Positions 23,257-29,918 of a stretch of 31,437 nt of DNA are shown one piece after another. Positions within the stretch are counted from its first letter, which is position 1; each line of letters starts with the position of its first letter. Where the stretch lies: the NCBI GenBank assembly GCA_035456265.1, contig DATIDP010000016.1, forward strand, positions 1 through 31,437, given 5' to 3'. Below the pieces are notes generated by a model. That model worked only from the letters and a program-made list of their open reading frames with translations. It was not told the DNA's origin and ran no database searches. A program made the position numbers and the translations under genes. This stretch comes from DASUPK01 sp035456265 (lineage in GTDB: Bacteria; Actinomycetota; Thermoleophilia; Solirubrobacterales; 70-9).

Positions 23257-23723
23257 GCGGGCACCCGCTCATCGGTGGAGCCGAGGGCCGGCTCCCGCAG
23301 CCGCTCGGTTAGCCCCCGCTCGGCGTTTCGCCCGAGCCGCTTGAAGAGGACTCGCAGGGGAAGCTCGAGGACCTTCCGGGCGCCACGAAGCCGGAGGTCG
23401 GCGTCCCAGGTCACTCTGCTCGCGTTCGGGCCGACCGGCTCGATGCGTGCCTCGTCGCGGACGGATACCGACTCGTTCTGCGCCGCGAACACGACTCGGC
23501 GAGGCGGATCGGTCTCGACGACGCGGTAGGGGAGGGTGACGCTCCCGCCTCCGAAGCCCACCTCGAGCTCGTACCGAGCGCCCTTCGTCCTCGGCTCTCC
23601 GCCGATCAGGGTCACGCTCTCGACGCTCGGGTCCCATTCGCCGACGGAGCGCAGGTCGGCGAGGTAGCGCCAGACCGCCTCCGCGCTGTGGGGTGCTTCG
23701 ACTGTTCCGGTGTATCTGGCCAT
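23253..23723 (-). CDS. SRPBCC (polyketide cyclase/START-like) protein
   Basis: Small helix-grip protein of 156 aa. The pattern is typical: a first strand YTGTVEAPHSAEAVWRYLAD (4-23), GEWDPSVESVTLIGGEP, then ARYELEVGF, the YRVVETDPPRRVVF strand pair and a long C-terminal helix (about 115-140). Such proteins bind hydrophobic ligands in a central cavity and sometimes catalyse cyclisation. AAGGAGGA lies upstream of the ATG. The stop overlaps the FAD gene start by ATGA. It sits where many FAD-oxidase/DUF1365 loci carry other lipid-binding or methyltransferase genes, so a role in handling a lipid intermediate is likely but inferred. Confidence 0.88.
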   Translation of the reverse strand: MARYTGTVEAPHSAEAVWRYLADLRSVGEWDPSVESVTLIGGEPRTKGARYELEVGFGGGSVTLPYRVVETDPPRRVVFAAQNESVSVRDEARIEPVGPNASRVTWDADLRLRGARKVLELPLRVLFKRLGRNAERGLTERLREPALGSTDERVPA

Positions 23724-23747
23724 CTTTGGTCCTCCTTCGGTTGGCTG

Positions 23748-24734
23748 TCAGCAGATCGCTGACGCTCTCGTGGTCTTCGAGGCGCTGCAGAGGCGCTCGC
23801 ACTCCCGCCAGAGCCGCTCCCGGTCCGCCGCGGTCTCGCGCGTCGAGCCGAGGCGGTACTCGGGTCGCGGCGCGCGGTCATGCCAGAAGCCGCCGCTTGC
23901 CGGCTCCAGCTCGGGATTGGTCCCAAGCCAGACGATCGTGTCGGCCCCCTTGCGGGCGTCGCGCAGGAGCGGGCGCATCAGGCGCCGGAAGCGTGGGAGC
24001 GAAGTCCTCAGGCCAGGGGTGTCGACCCAGCCGGGATGCATCGCATGGAAGGCGATCCGATCGGCCTCGAACCGGTCCGCCCAGATGCCGTTGAGGGTGA
24101 CCTGCGCACGCTTGGTGTGGGCGTAGAAGCGCGCGCCGTCGAATGGCTCGTTCTCGAGCTGGAGATCGTCCGCGCGCAGCTTGGCGGTGTACATCCCGCC
24201 CGACGAGACGGTGATCACCCGTGATGGGGCAGCCGCGAGCAGGGATGGAAGCAGCAGGGAGGTGAGAAGGAATGGTCCGAGGACGTTGGTCGCGAACGTC
24301 AGCTCCACCGCGTCTCGGGTGTGGGTGCGCTCCCGCGGAAGGACCCCCGCGTTGTGGACGAGCAGGTCGAGGCGGTCGAAGCGCGCCTGGAAGCTCTCGG
24401 CGAACCGCCGGATCTCCGAGAGGTCCGAGAGGTCGCAGAGCTCGAGCTTGACGGTGCCGGCTGACGGCCGCAGGCGCGACTCGAGCCGGCCGATCGCCCG
24501 GACAGCGCGGTCGTGGTCACGGGCCAGCATGTGAACCGTCGCGCCGGCCGAGGCAAAGCCCTCGCAGGCGGCTTCACCGACGCCGGAGCTCCCTCCGGTT
24601 ATCAGGACGTTCCGCCCGCTCAGATCGCGTCCTTCGACGGCGTCCTCCCAGCGGAGCCGTCGCATGTCGTAGCCCAGGCGCGAGTAGCCCGGGACGACCG
24701 TGAGATCGAGAGCCCGGTCGAGCAGGCCGGTCAT
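23748..24734 (-). CDS. short-chain dehydrogenase/reductase (SDR)
   Basis: Classical SDR of 328 aa, NAD(P)-dependent. Seen: an N-terminal extension (1-38) with LGYDMRRLRW, the cofactor motif TGGSSGVG (46-53), the acidic DLSDL (101-105), HNAG (127-130), the catalytic Ser178 region VSSGG, and YAHTK with Tyr204 and Lys208. The extension and core recall DHRS12-type SDRs. ATG 24734 overlaps the stop of the small membrane-protein gene upstream (ATGA); the frame is open further upstream, but only through that gene. SDRs of this sort are a standard member of light-inducible and singlet-oxygen-inducible loci. A 24-base gap precedes the SRPBCC gene. Confidence 0.9.
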   Translation of the reverse strand: MTGLLDRALDLTVVPGYSRLGYDMRRLRWEDAVEGRDLSGRNVLITGGSSGVGEAACEGFASAGATVHMLARDHDRAVRAIGRLESRLRPSAGTVKLELCDLSDLSEIRRFAESFQARFDRLDLLVHNAGVLPRERTHTRDAVELTFATNVLGPFLLTSLLLPSLLAAAPSRVITVSSGGMYTAKLRADDLQLENEPFDGARFYAHTKRAQVTLNGIWADRFEADRIAFHAMHPGWVDTPGLRTSLPRFRRLMRPLLRDARKGADTIVWLGTNPELEPASGGFWHDRAPRPEYRLGSTRETAADRERLWRECERLCSASKTTRASAIC

Positions 24735-24913
24735 CGCGGGACCCCCTCGGGCTCGCGTGTGACCTCGAGCGCCGCCTGATCGCCGAAGACCTCGCGGCCC
24801 TGCTCGAACTCGGTGCGGTCGCGTCGCTCGTTGACGATGCCCCAGGCGAGCAGGCCCAGGGCACCGCAGACCAAGCCGAAGACGACGACCCCGTAGATGA
24901 AGATGCCGATCAT
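24731..24913 (-). CDS. 60-aa single-pass membrane protein
   Basis: Very small protein: one transmembrane helix (about 3-27, rich in Gly, Val and Leu, ending LLAWGIVNERR) followed by a charged cytoplasmic tail (about 29-60). The start overlaps the stop of the 69-aa gene upstream (ATGA at 24910-24913), and its own stop overlaps the SDR start (ATGA at 24731-24734). This double coupling and the clear membrane segment argue that it is real. No family is recognised. It may anchor or assist the SDR or another operon product (inference). Confidence 0.75.
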   Translation of the reverse strand: MIGIFIYGVVVFGLVCGALGLLAWGIVNERRDRTEFEQGREVFGDQAALEVTREPEGVPR

Positions 24914-25119
24914 CGGGCCACCTCCGTGGAGGAGCGGTCCGCCGGCAGCCGGCGGGGAGCCAGGAACGCACCGAGGGCGAGAATCGAGGGGACCCAGAGC
25001 CCGACGAAGATGCCGTCGGTGTGCTCCCCGGTGAAGTAGAGGACGACCGAGAGCCCGAACGAGAGCAGGGCCGCGGTCAGAAACAGCCCCCTCGCGGCAA
25101 GTGTGTTGTCCAGGTTCAT
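24910..25119 (-). CDS. 69-aa two-helix membrane protein, first gene of the light operon
   Basis: Small membrane protein with two predicted helices, about 10-29 (GLFLTAALLSFGLSVVLYF) and 36-54 (DGIFVGLWVPSILALGAF), joined by a short polar loop. AAAGGAG is well placed before the ATG at 25119. It is the first gene downstream of the divergent promoter region and begins a run of ATGA-coupled genes. I recognise no family. Its leading position in the operon suggests a role with the membrane-lipid enzymes behind it (inference). Confidence 0.78.
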   Translation of the reverse strand: MNLDNTLAARGLFLTAALLSFGLSVVLYFTGEHTDGIFVGLWVPSILALGAFLAPRRLPADRSSTEVAR

Positions 25120-25162
25120 CTCGTTCTCCTTTGTCTAATTCTCGTCGAGGGTCTATCCAGAG

Positions 25163-25191
25163 TTGACGAAACGAGTTGTAGCAGGTAGGCT
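25163..25191 (+). promoter_or_regulatory. promoter-like element for the CarH-like regulator gene
   Basis: TTGACG (25163-25168), a 17-base spacer and TAGGCT (25186-25191) point at the regulator gene. Transcription would start near 25198, within the direct repeats, giving a leader of about 17 bases. It overlaps the minus-strand promoter face to face, so the two cannot be used at the same time and one bound repressor could control both. Confidence 0.5.
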
Positions 25192-25203
25192 GGGGACTGT
25201 CAA
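25175..25203 (-). promoter_or_regulatory. sigma70-like promoter of the minus-strand light operon
   Basis: Read on the minus strand: TTGACA (25203 to 25198), a 17-base spacer, and TACAAC (25180 to 25175). The -35 box is a perfect consensus. Transcription would start near 25168, giving a leader of about 49 bases before the ATG at 25119. The -35 box lies inside the first of three 11-bp direct repeats, so a repressor on those repeats would block it. Confidence 0.65.
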
Positions 25204-25227
25204 GAGTCTGTCCAATGTCTGTTCCAC
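25195..25227. promoter_or_regulatory. three tandem 11-bp direct repeats, probable CarH operator
   Basis: The repeats are GACTGTCAAGA (25195-25205), GTCTGTCCAAT (25206-25216) and GTCTGTTCCAC (25217-25227). All share GNCTGT at the same phase. From memory, the Thermus CarH tetramer binds tandem 11-bp direct repeats overlapping a -35 box, and the layout here is the same: repeat 1 holds the -35 of the minus operon, and repeats 2 and 3 cover the start codon of the regulator. Related single copies lie at 25151-25161 (GTCTATCCAGA) and, more weakly, at 25133-25141. Confidence 0.6.
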
Positions 25228-26105
25228 CGTCCACACCCGAGGAAGGGCCGCTTGTCCGCATCGGTGAGCTCAGCCGGCGAACCGGCGTCGGCGTCGACAC
25301 GCTGCGGGCCTGGGAGCGGCGCTACGGCCTGCTCGAGCCACAGCGCAGCGCGGGCGGGTTTCGCCTCTACGGATCCGGAGATCAGCAGCGGGTGCAAGCG
25401 ATGAAGACGCTCATCGACTCCGGCGTCTCGGCGGCCGAGGCTGCCCGACTGGCCGCTGCCGAGGCGCCCTCACCGGCGCCACCGCGGCCGGGTGAGGCGC
25501 CGGCCGATCACGGGCTGCGGCTGGCCGCCGCGATGGAGCGCTTCGACGAGGCCGACGCGAACGCGATCCTCGACGATGCGATCGCCCGGTTCACCGTCGA
25601 CGCGGTCGCCAGCCGTGTGCTGCTGCCCGTGTTGCACGAGATCGGGACGCGCTGGGAGAGCGGGGAGGTCTCCGTGGCCGAGGAGCACTTCGCCAGCGCC
25701 CTCCTTCGCGGCCGCATGCTCTCGCTGGGCCGCAACTGGGGCGCGGGCGCCGGGCGTGTGGCGCTACTCGCCTGTCCGCCCGGAGAGCTGCACGATCTCG
25801 GCCTGATCGCGTTCGGGCTCATTCTGCGGGAGCGTGGCTGGCGGATCGCCTTTCTGGGCAGCGACACTCCGATCGAGACCGTCGCCGACGCTGTCGCCAA
25901 GCTCAAGCCAGCCGCCGTTGTCCTCGCCGCGGTCGAGCCGGAGCCCTTCGAGAAGGCGGCGGATCCGATCAGGGACCTGTCGCGCGAGACGCCTGTCCTG
26001 ATCGGCGGCGGTGGCGCCAGCGAGGCCATGGCGGAGCGACTCGGCGCGCGGGCGCTCGAGGCCGATCCGGTCGCCGCCGCAGCGGAAATGTCCAGTCGGC
26101 GATGA
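25215..26105 (+). CDS. CarH/LitR-like MerR regulator with B12-binding photosensor domain
   Basis: Predicted adenosylcobalamin-dependent light-responsive repressor of 296 aa. Residues 13-80 are the MerR DNA-binding domain (VRIGELSRRTGVGVDTLRAW, then RRYGLL and GGFRLY). Residues ~100-165 are the helical cap with W147, V154, E157 and H158, the Wx9EH signature. Residues ~180-290 are the B12 domain with GELHDLG, where His193 would be the lower cobalt ligand. In Thermus CarH the matching residues are W131, V138, E141, H142 and H177, with the same spacing of 46 from Trp to His. The residue after the Trp is Glu148 instead of His132. A divergent operon and an operator-like repeat array lie just upstream. 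The stop overlaps the next ATG (ATGA). Confidence 0.9.
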   Translation: MSVPPSTPEEGPLVRIGELSRRTGVGVDTLRAWERRYGLLEPQRSAGGFRLYGSGDQQRVQAMKTLIDSGVSAAEAARLAAAEAPSPAPPRPGEAPADHGLRLAAAMERFDEADANAILDDAIARFTVDAVASRVLLPVLHEIGTRWESGEVSVAEEHFASALLRGRMLSLGRNWGAGAGRVALLACPPGELHDLGLIAFGLILRERGWRIAFLGSDTPIETVADAVAKLKPAAVVLAAVEPEPFEKAADPIRDLSRETPVLIGGGGASEAMAERLGARALEADPVAAAAEMSSRR

Positions 26106-27025
26106 GCTCGAAGGACCGCACCGCCCTGGTCACCGGCGCAACCGGCTTCATCGGCGGCCGGCTCGCGAACGCCCTGGCCGATGACGGCTGGCGGGTCCGG
26201 GCCCTGGTCCGCGACCGTTCGCGAGCCGGCGATCTCGCCGATCGTGGCATCGAGCTTCTCGAGGGCGACGTTCTCGACGCGGACTCGCTGCGGGGGGCGG
26301 GGGACGGTGTGGAGATCGCCTACTACCTCGTGCACTCGATGGGGCGCGGCGGGGAGGGCGATTTCGAGGAGCGGGAGGAGCGCGCGGCGCGGAACTTCGC
26401 GGAGATGGCCAAGCGCGAGGGGGTCGACCGGGTCGTCTACCTGGGCGGACTAGGGGACGAGCCCCGCTCCAAGCACCTCCGCAGCCGCCAGCGGACCGCC
26501 GAGATCCTGCGGGAACTCGGGCCGCCGCTCACCTACTTCCGGGCGGCCATGGTCGTCGGGGCGCGCAGCGAGTCCTACCGGACCCTCCGGTTCCTGGTGC
26601 AGAGGCTGCCCGCGATGATCGCGCCCAGTTGGCTCGCGACCCCGACGCAGCCGATCGCGGTGGACGACGTCGTCGCCTACCTCCGGCGCGCGCCCGACGT
26701 CGCCGAGTCCGAGGGCCGGGAGGTCCAGATCGGCGGCCCCAACGTCCTCTCGTACGGAGAGATGCTCGACCGCATGGCGTACGCGCTCGGCACGCATCCG
26801 CGGCCCAAGCTGCCCGTGCCGCTCCTGACCCCATGGCTGTCGTCCCTCTGGATCGGCCTGGTCACCCCTGTGGACGCCGAGATCGCGCGGCCGTTGATCG
26901 AAGGGCTCTCGACGCCCACCACGGTGACGGACCCCTCCGGCGCTGCGGCCTTCGAGATCGAGCCGGTGCCGTTTTCCGAGGCGCTGGCCAGGGCGCTCGA
27001 AGAGGACCCGGAATTCACACGATGA
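26102..27025 (+). CDS. NAD(P)H-binding (NmrA/atypical SDR) protein
   Basis: Rossmann-fold protein of 307 aa. Seen: TGATGFIG at 11-18, VRALVRDRS (32-40, basic and so perhaps favouring NADP), GDVLDADSL (about 55-63), YYLVHSM (74-80), VVYLGGLG, and a C-terminal half with IGGPNVLSYGEMLDRMA, as in atypical SDRs that act as reductases or redox sensors on isoprenoid-like or lipid substrates. The classical YxxxK is not in its usual place. Both ends overlap neighbours by ATGA, so it is co-translated with the photosensor gene and the unknown gene downstream. Substrate unknown; involvement in the light response follows from the operon. Confidence 0.85.
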   Translation: MSSKDRTALVTGATGFIGGRLANALADDGWRVRALVRDRSRAGDLADRGIELLEGDVLDADSLRGAGDGVEIAYYLVHSMGRGGEGDFEEREERAARNFAEMAKREGVDRVVYLGGLGDEPRSKHLRSRQRTAEILRELGPPLTYFRAAMVVGARSESYRTLRFLVQRLPAMIAPSWLATPTQPIAVDDVVAYLRRAPDVAESEGREVQIGGPNVLSYGEMLDRMAYALGTHPRPKLPVPLLTPWLSSLWIGLVTPVDAEIARPLIEGLSTPTTVTDPSGAAAFEIEPVPFSEALARALEEDPEFTR

Positions 27026-27594
27026 GCGCGGACCCCCGCCTGTATCCCGACCGGCTGGGGAAGGTGCCGCGAACCGGCGCCATCGGGTCCATACAGGCCG
27101 CCGAGCTCGATGTCCGCGAACCGGTCTCACGCGTGTTGAACGGCCGTTTCCTCGAGTGGGCGGCGGCCGAGTACTGGCGGGTGATCACCCGCTTCACCCT
27201 CGGTCTCGTGCGAGTGGTCTCCGACGACGATGATCAGTGCGTCGTGCTGGTCGGACGACCACTCGTCCTGCTGCGCTTCCACGCGCCGGAGTACGAGACC
27301 GGGGAGGGTCAGGCCTCCGTCACCTGGCGAATCAAGCGCGGGATACTGGTCTCCCGGGATGGGCGGGACCGGGGGTTTCTGAGGCTGTCCCTCGAGCCGC
27401 TGGAGCGGCTCGGCGGCAACGGGCAGGGCCGCCTCCGCGTGCAGCTGGAGGTCCGCAACTTCTACCCGTGGCTGCGAGGGGCGGGTGCCTTCGCACGGGT
27501 CGGCGTCTGGATCTACGCCCAGACCCAGCAGCGGATCCATCGGGCCGTAACCCGGCGGTTTCTCCGGAAGCTCGCGGCAATGGCCGTCCGCTAG
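27022..27594 (+). CDS. conserved protein of unknown function in the carH-like operon
   Basis: Protein of 190 aa with ATG overlapping the stop of the NAD-binding gene (ATGA). It has a central beta-rich region (CVVLVGRPLVLLRFHAPEYE, then GQASVTWRIKRGILVSRDGR) and a C-terminal amphipathic part (VRNFYPWLRGAGAFARVGVW, then a long basic helix with TQQRIHRAVTRRFLRKLA). The order is compatible with a ligand-binding beta-grip fold and a membrane-associated C-terminal helix, but I recognise no family. Similar proteins are often encoded beside NmrA-like genes. It converges on the photolyase gene with a 19-base gap. Confidence 0.75.
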   Translation: MSADPRLYPDRLGKVPRTGAIGSIQAAELDVREPVSRVLNGRFLEWAAAEYWRVITRFTLGLVRVVSDDDDQCVVLVGRPLVLLRFHAPEYETGEGQASVTWRIKRGILVSRDGRDRGFLRLSLEPLERLGGNGQGRLRVQLEVRNFYPWLRGAGAFARVGVWIYAQTQQRIHRAVTRRFLRKLAAMAVR

Positions 27595-27606
27595 CCCGCC
27601 GGCTAG
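27591..27606. terminator. hairpin between convergent genes
   Basis: CTAGCC and GGCTAG form a perfect 6-bp stem with a 4-base loop, starting on the TAG stop of the unknown gene and ending 8 bases before the photolyase stop. It would fold in both transcripts and may act as a bidirectional terminator, although there is no U-tract. The same 6-bp arms occur in the hairpin at 31197-31221. Confidence 0.4.
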
Positions 27607-27613
27607 GGGTCGT

Positions 27614-28939
27614 CTAGGCGGGAGGCGGCACCAGCGGGTCCGGGTACGCGAGCCGCGTGCGCCGGTCCGGATCGAGCTTCCAGGGCTCGTGGATCGATCT
27701 GCCGTCCAGCTCGGCGAGCTCCGGCACATGGCGCCGGACGTAGGCACCCGCGGGATCGAAGCGGCGCGCCTGGCGAATCGGATTGAGCACCCGGTTCGGC
27801 CGGGTGTCGTTGCCGGTCCCGGCCACCCACTGCCAGTTGCCGCGGTTGTTGGCGAGGTCGGCGTCGACGAGCAGCTCCTCGAAGTGGTCGGCGCCGGCCC
27901 TCCAGTCGATCCCGAGGGTCTTGGTCAGGAAGGATCCGACGATCAGGCGGGCCCGGTTCGGGAGGAAGCCCTCCCGGGCGAGCTGTCGCATGCCGGCATC
28001 CACGATCGGATAGCCCGTCTCGCCTAGCCGCCAGGCCTCCAGAGCCCGACCGTCGCTCTTCCAGCGGCGACGCCCGGGCCGGTAATCCCTGTACGGAAGG
28101 TCCGGACGCGCTGCGAGCACCTGATGGTGGAAGTCCCGCCAGCAGAGCTGACGGGCGAACTCCTCGAGCCCACCTCGGGAGTCCACTCGTGCGAGAACCT
28201 CGGTGGCCGACAGGCAGCCGAAGTGCAGGTAGGGGCTGAGGTGGGAGGTCGCGTCGGCCGGCAGGTCGTCGGCTTGATCGGCGTACCGGCCGGAGCCGTT
28301 TCGCAGCCAGCGGCCGAGGCGCTCGCGGCCAGCCGTCTCTCCGCCGCGAGGCAGGCCATCGACCGGGGGCTCGCGTATGAGATCGGAGAGCTTCGGGATC
28401 TTCCCGTGACGGATCCTCGACGGCGAGTGAATCTTTCGCGGCGCCGACAGCGGCTCTCGCTTTCCGGTCGCTCGCCAGGCGTTCCAGTAGGGGGTGAAGA
28501 CGCGGTAGTGGTCACCGCCCGCCGGAGTCAGCTCCCCGGGTGGGATCACCGTGATGCCCCCGAAGGCGCGCAACGTGATGCCCTCCCGGTCGCACTCTCG
28601 CCCCAGCCGCAGCTGCCGGCCGCGGGCATAGCCGCTGACGTCCTCGCTCAGATAGATGCCGCCGGCATTGCACGACCTGGCCAGCCCGACCACCTCATCG
28701 ACAACGTCGCCGCGCCGCAGCACCAACCGCGTCCCGCGCTTGCGCAGAGAGCGGTCGAGGTCCTCGAGGCTGTTCAGCAGGAACGCGAGCCGGTTCGGCG
28801 CGCCGGCCCGTCCGGCCAGCAGCGTGTCGTCGAGCACGAAGGCCGGCACGACCCGGTCGGATGCGCGCGCGGCGGCTACCAGGGCCGGGTGGTCATGCAA
28901 CCGAAGATCCCGTGTGAAGAGGACGAGGGATGTCTTCAT
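27614..28939 (-). CDS. phr: class I deoxyribodipyrimidine photolyase (cryptochrome/photolyase family)
   Basis: FAD enzyme of 441 aa that repairs UV-induced pyrimidine dimers using light. Residues 1-125 are the antenna domain (SLVLFTRDLRLHDHPAL, 4-20). Residues ~200-441 are the FAD domain: TSHLSPYLHFGCLSATEVLA (231-250), QLCWRDFHH with the substrate-binding Trp267, TGYPIVDAGMRQL (308-320), NNRGNWQWVAGTG (364-376). The electron-transfer Trp triad is present: W293, W346 and W369, with the same spacings of 53 and 23 residues as E. coli W306, W359 and W382. The loop after GTGND (TRPNRVLNP) is shorter than the usual APYFRIFNP. No clear ribosome site precedes the ATG. It lies beside the CarH-like operon, as expected of a light-induced gene. 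Confidence 0.93.
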   Translation of the reverse strand: MKTSLVLFTRDLRLHDHPALVAAARASDRVVPAFVLDDTLLAGRAGAPNRLAFLLNSLEDLDRSLRKRGTRLVLRRGDVVDEVVGLARSCNAGGIYLSEDVSGYARGRQLRLGRECDREGITLRAFGGITVIPPGELTPAGGDHYRVFTPYWNAWRATGKREPLSAPRKIHSPSRIRHGKIPKLSDLIREPPVDGLPRGGETAGRERLGRWLRNGSGRYADQADDLPADATSHLSPYLHFGCLSATEVLARVDSRGGLEEFARQLCWRDFHHQVLAARPDLPYRDYRPGRRRWKSDGRALEAWRLGETGYPIVDAGMRQLAREGFLPNRARLIVGSFLTKTLGIDWRAGADHFEELLVDADLANNRGNWQWVAGTGNDTRPNRVLNPIRQARRFDPAGAYVRRHVPELAELDGRSIHEPWKLDPDRRTRLAYPDPLVPPPA

Positions 28940-29003
28940 TCGGGCGGAGGCTAGTGGCGGCCGACCTGTCGGCGATGCCGAGTCGATCCGCGTGCCGACT
29001 GGC

Positions 29004-29918
29004 TCAGCGCTCGATTCGGCCCGGCAGCAGGAAGGGATACGGGCGGCGCCTCACCGTCCGGGTCCAGGCCCGGTCGAGCCGGCGAATGCGGAGCAGGGCG
29101 CCCCAGAGGCGGGCGTCCGACCGGTAGTAGTGCCGGACCTCGTCCTCGCTGAGCGGCTTCGCGAGATGTGGGTTGAGCTCCGACAGGAAGGCGGGAAGCC
29201 AGGCGTCGAGACGCTCCTTGAGCAGGTTGCCCGTGAGGTCCAGATAGACCTTGCGCAGATTCCGGTATGTGTCGAGGATCCCCGGAGCGACGAAGCGGCG
29301 CAGCGGCCAGCGAAGAGGCGCCGGGAAGGGCGCGGCAAGCAGATCGAGATCGAGGAGCGAGCGCCCGTCCTTGGACCAGATCAGCGGCGTCGAGACGTCG
29401 ATGTAGGTGAGGCCGTCGCCGTCCCAGGTCCAGTTGGCCAGCTGCGCGTCCAGGCCGACGGTCGAGGTCACCGTGGCGGCCACCGTCGAGACCACCGCCT
29501 CGACCAGTGGATGCCCCCGTTCCGCGTCGGTGTTGCGGAGGATCGTCGGCGCCAGCTCGTCGCTCGGCAGGATGGGCTGGACCACGTAGCCGGCGACGGT
29601 GCCGTCGCTGCACGCGACGGCCCGCATCTCGGTGTCGGCCACTTGGATGCCGGCGCTGTCCAGGGCGCGCAGGTAGTGGTGCAGGGTCTCGCGGTAGGCG
29701 TCGAACCGCTCCCGCGACCGGAAGGGAGGCAGCCGCTTGCACGCGAAACGCGGGTCGTCCGGTGGCCAGGCGAGGACGAGCGAGATCTCCCCGAAGCCCA
29801 GCATCGGCAGGTCCTCGTCCCGGCCCCCTGCCAGCGCGCGCTCGACCAGGTCCTCGAGCCGCCGCAGCTCACCGTCCGATAGCCCTACTGCGGTGAGACT
29901 GGCCGCCCGTTCGTTCAC
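29004..29918 (-). CDS. unknown protein with kinase/aminoglycoside-phosphotransferase-like pattern
   Basis: Protein of 304 aa. The GTG at 29918 overlaps the stop of the aminotransferase gene (GTGA), so it is chosen over upstream in-frame starts. The order of residues recalls the protein-kinase/APH fold: a glycine-containing loop GFGEISLVLA (41-50), Lys61 in FACKRLPPF, a hinge-like GYVVQPIL (110-117), a catalytic-loop-like DAQLAN (Asp157, Asn162) and a metal-binding-like YIDVSTP (Asp174). The C-terminal 120 residues are helical and rich in Arg and Leu. If correct it would phosphorylate a small molecule, perhaps one made or consumed by the aminotransferase. I do not recognise a named family with certainty. 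Confidence 0.72.
   Translation of the reverse strand: MNERAASLTAVGLSDGELRRLEDLVERALAGGRDEDLPMLGFGEISLVLAWPPDDPRFACKRLPPFRSRERFDAYRETLHHYLRALDSAGIQVADTEMRAVACSDGTVAGYVVQPILPSDELAPTILRNTDAERGHPLVEAVVSTVAATVTSTVGLDAQLANWTWDGDGLTYIDVSTPLIWSKDGRSLLDLDLLAAPFPAPLRWPLRRFVAPGILDTYRNLRKVYLDLTGNLLKERLDAWLPAFLSELNPHLAKPLSEDEVRHYYRSDARLWGALLRIRRLDRAWTRTVRRRPYPFLLPGRIER

Noticed and set aside
28958..28973. GCCGA/TCGGC hairpin upstream of the photolyase gene as an operator or terminator
   Set aside because: Five pairs with a 4-base loop is common in sequence this GC-rich, and no CarH-type repeat is nearby.
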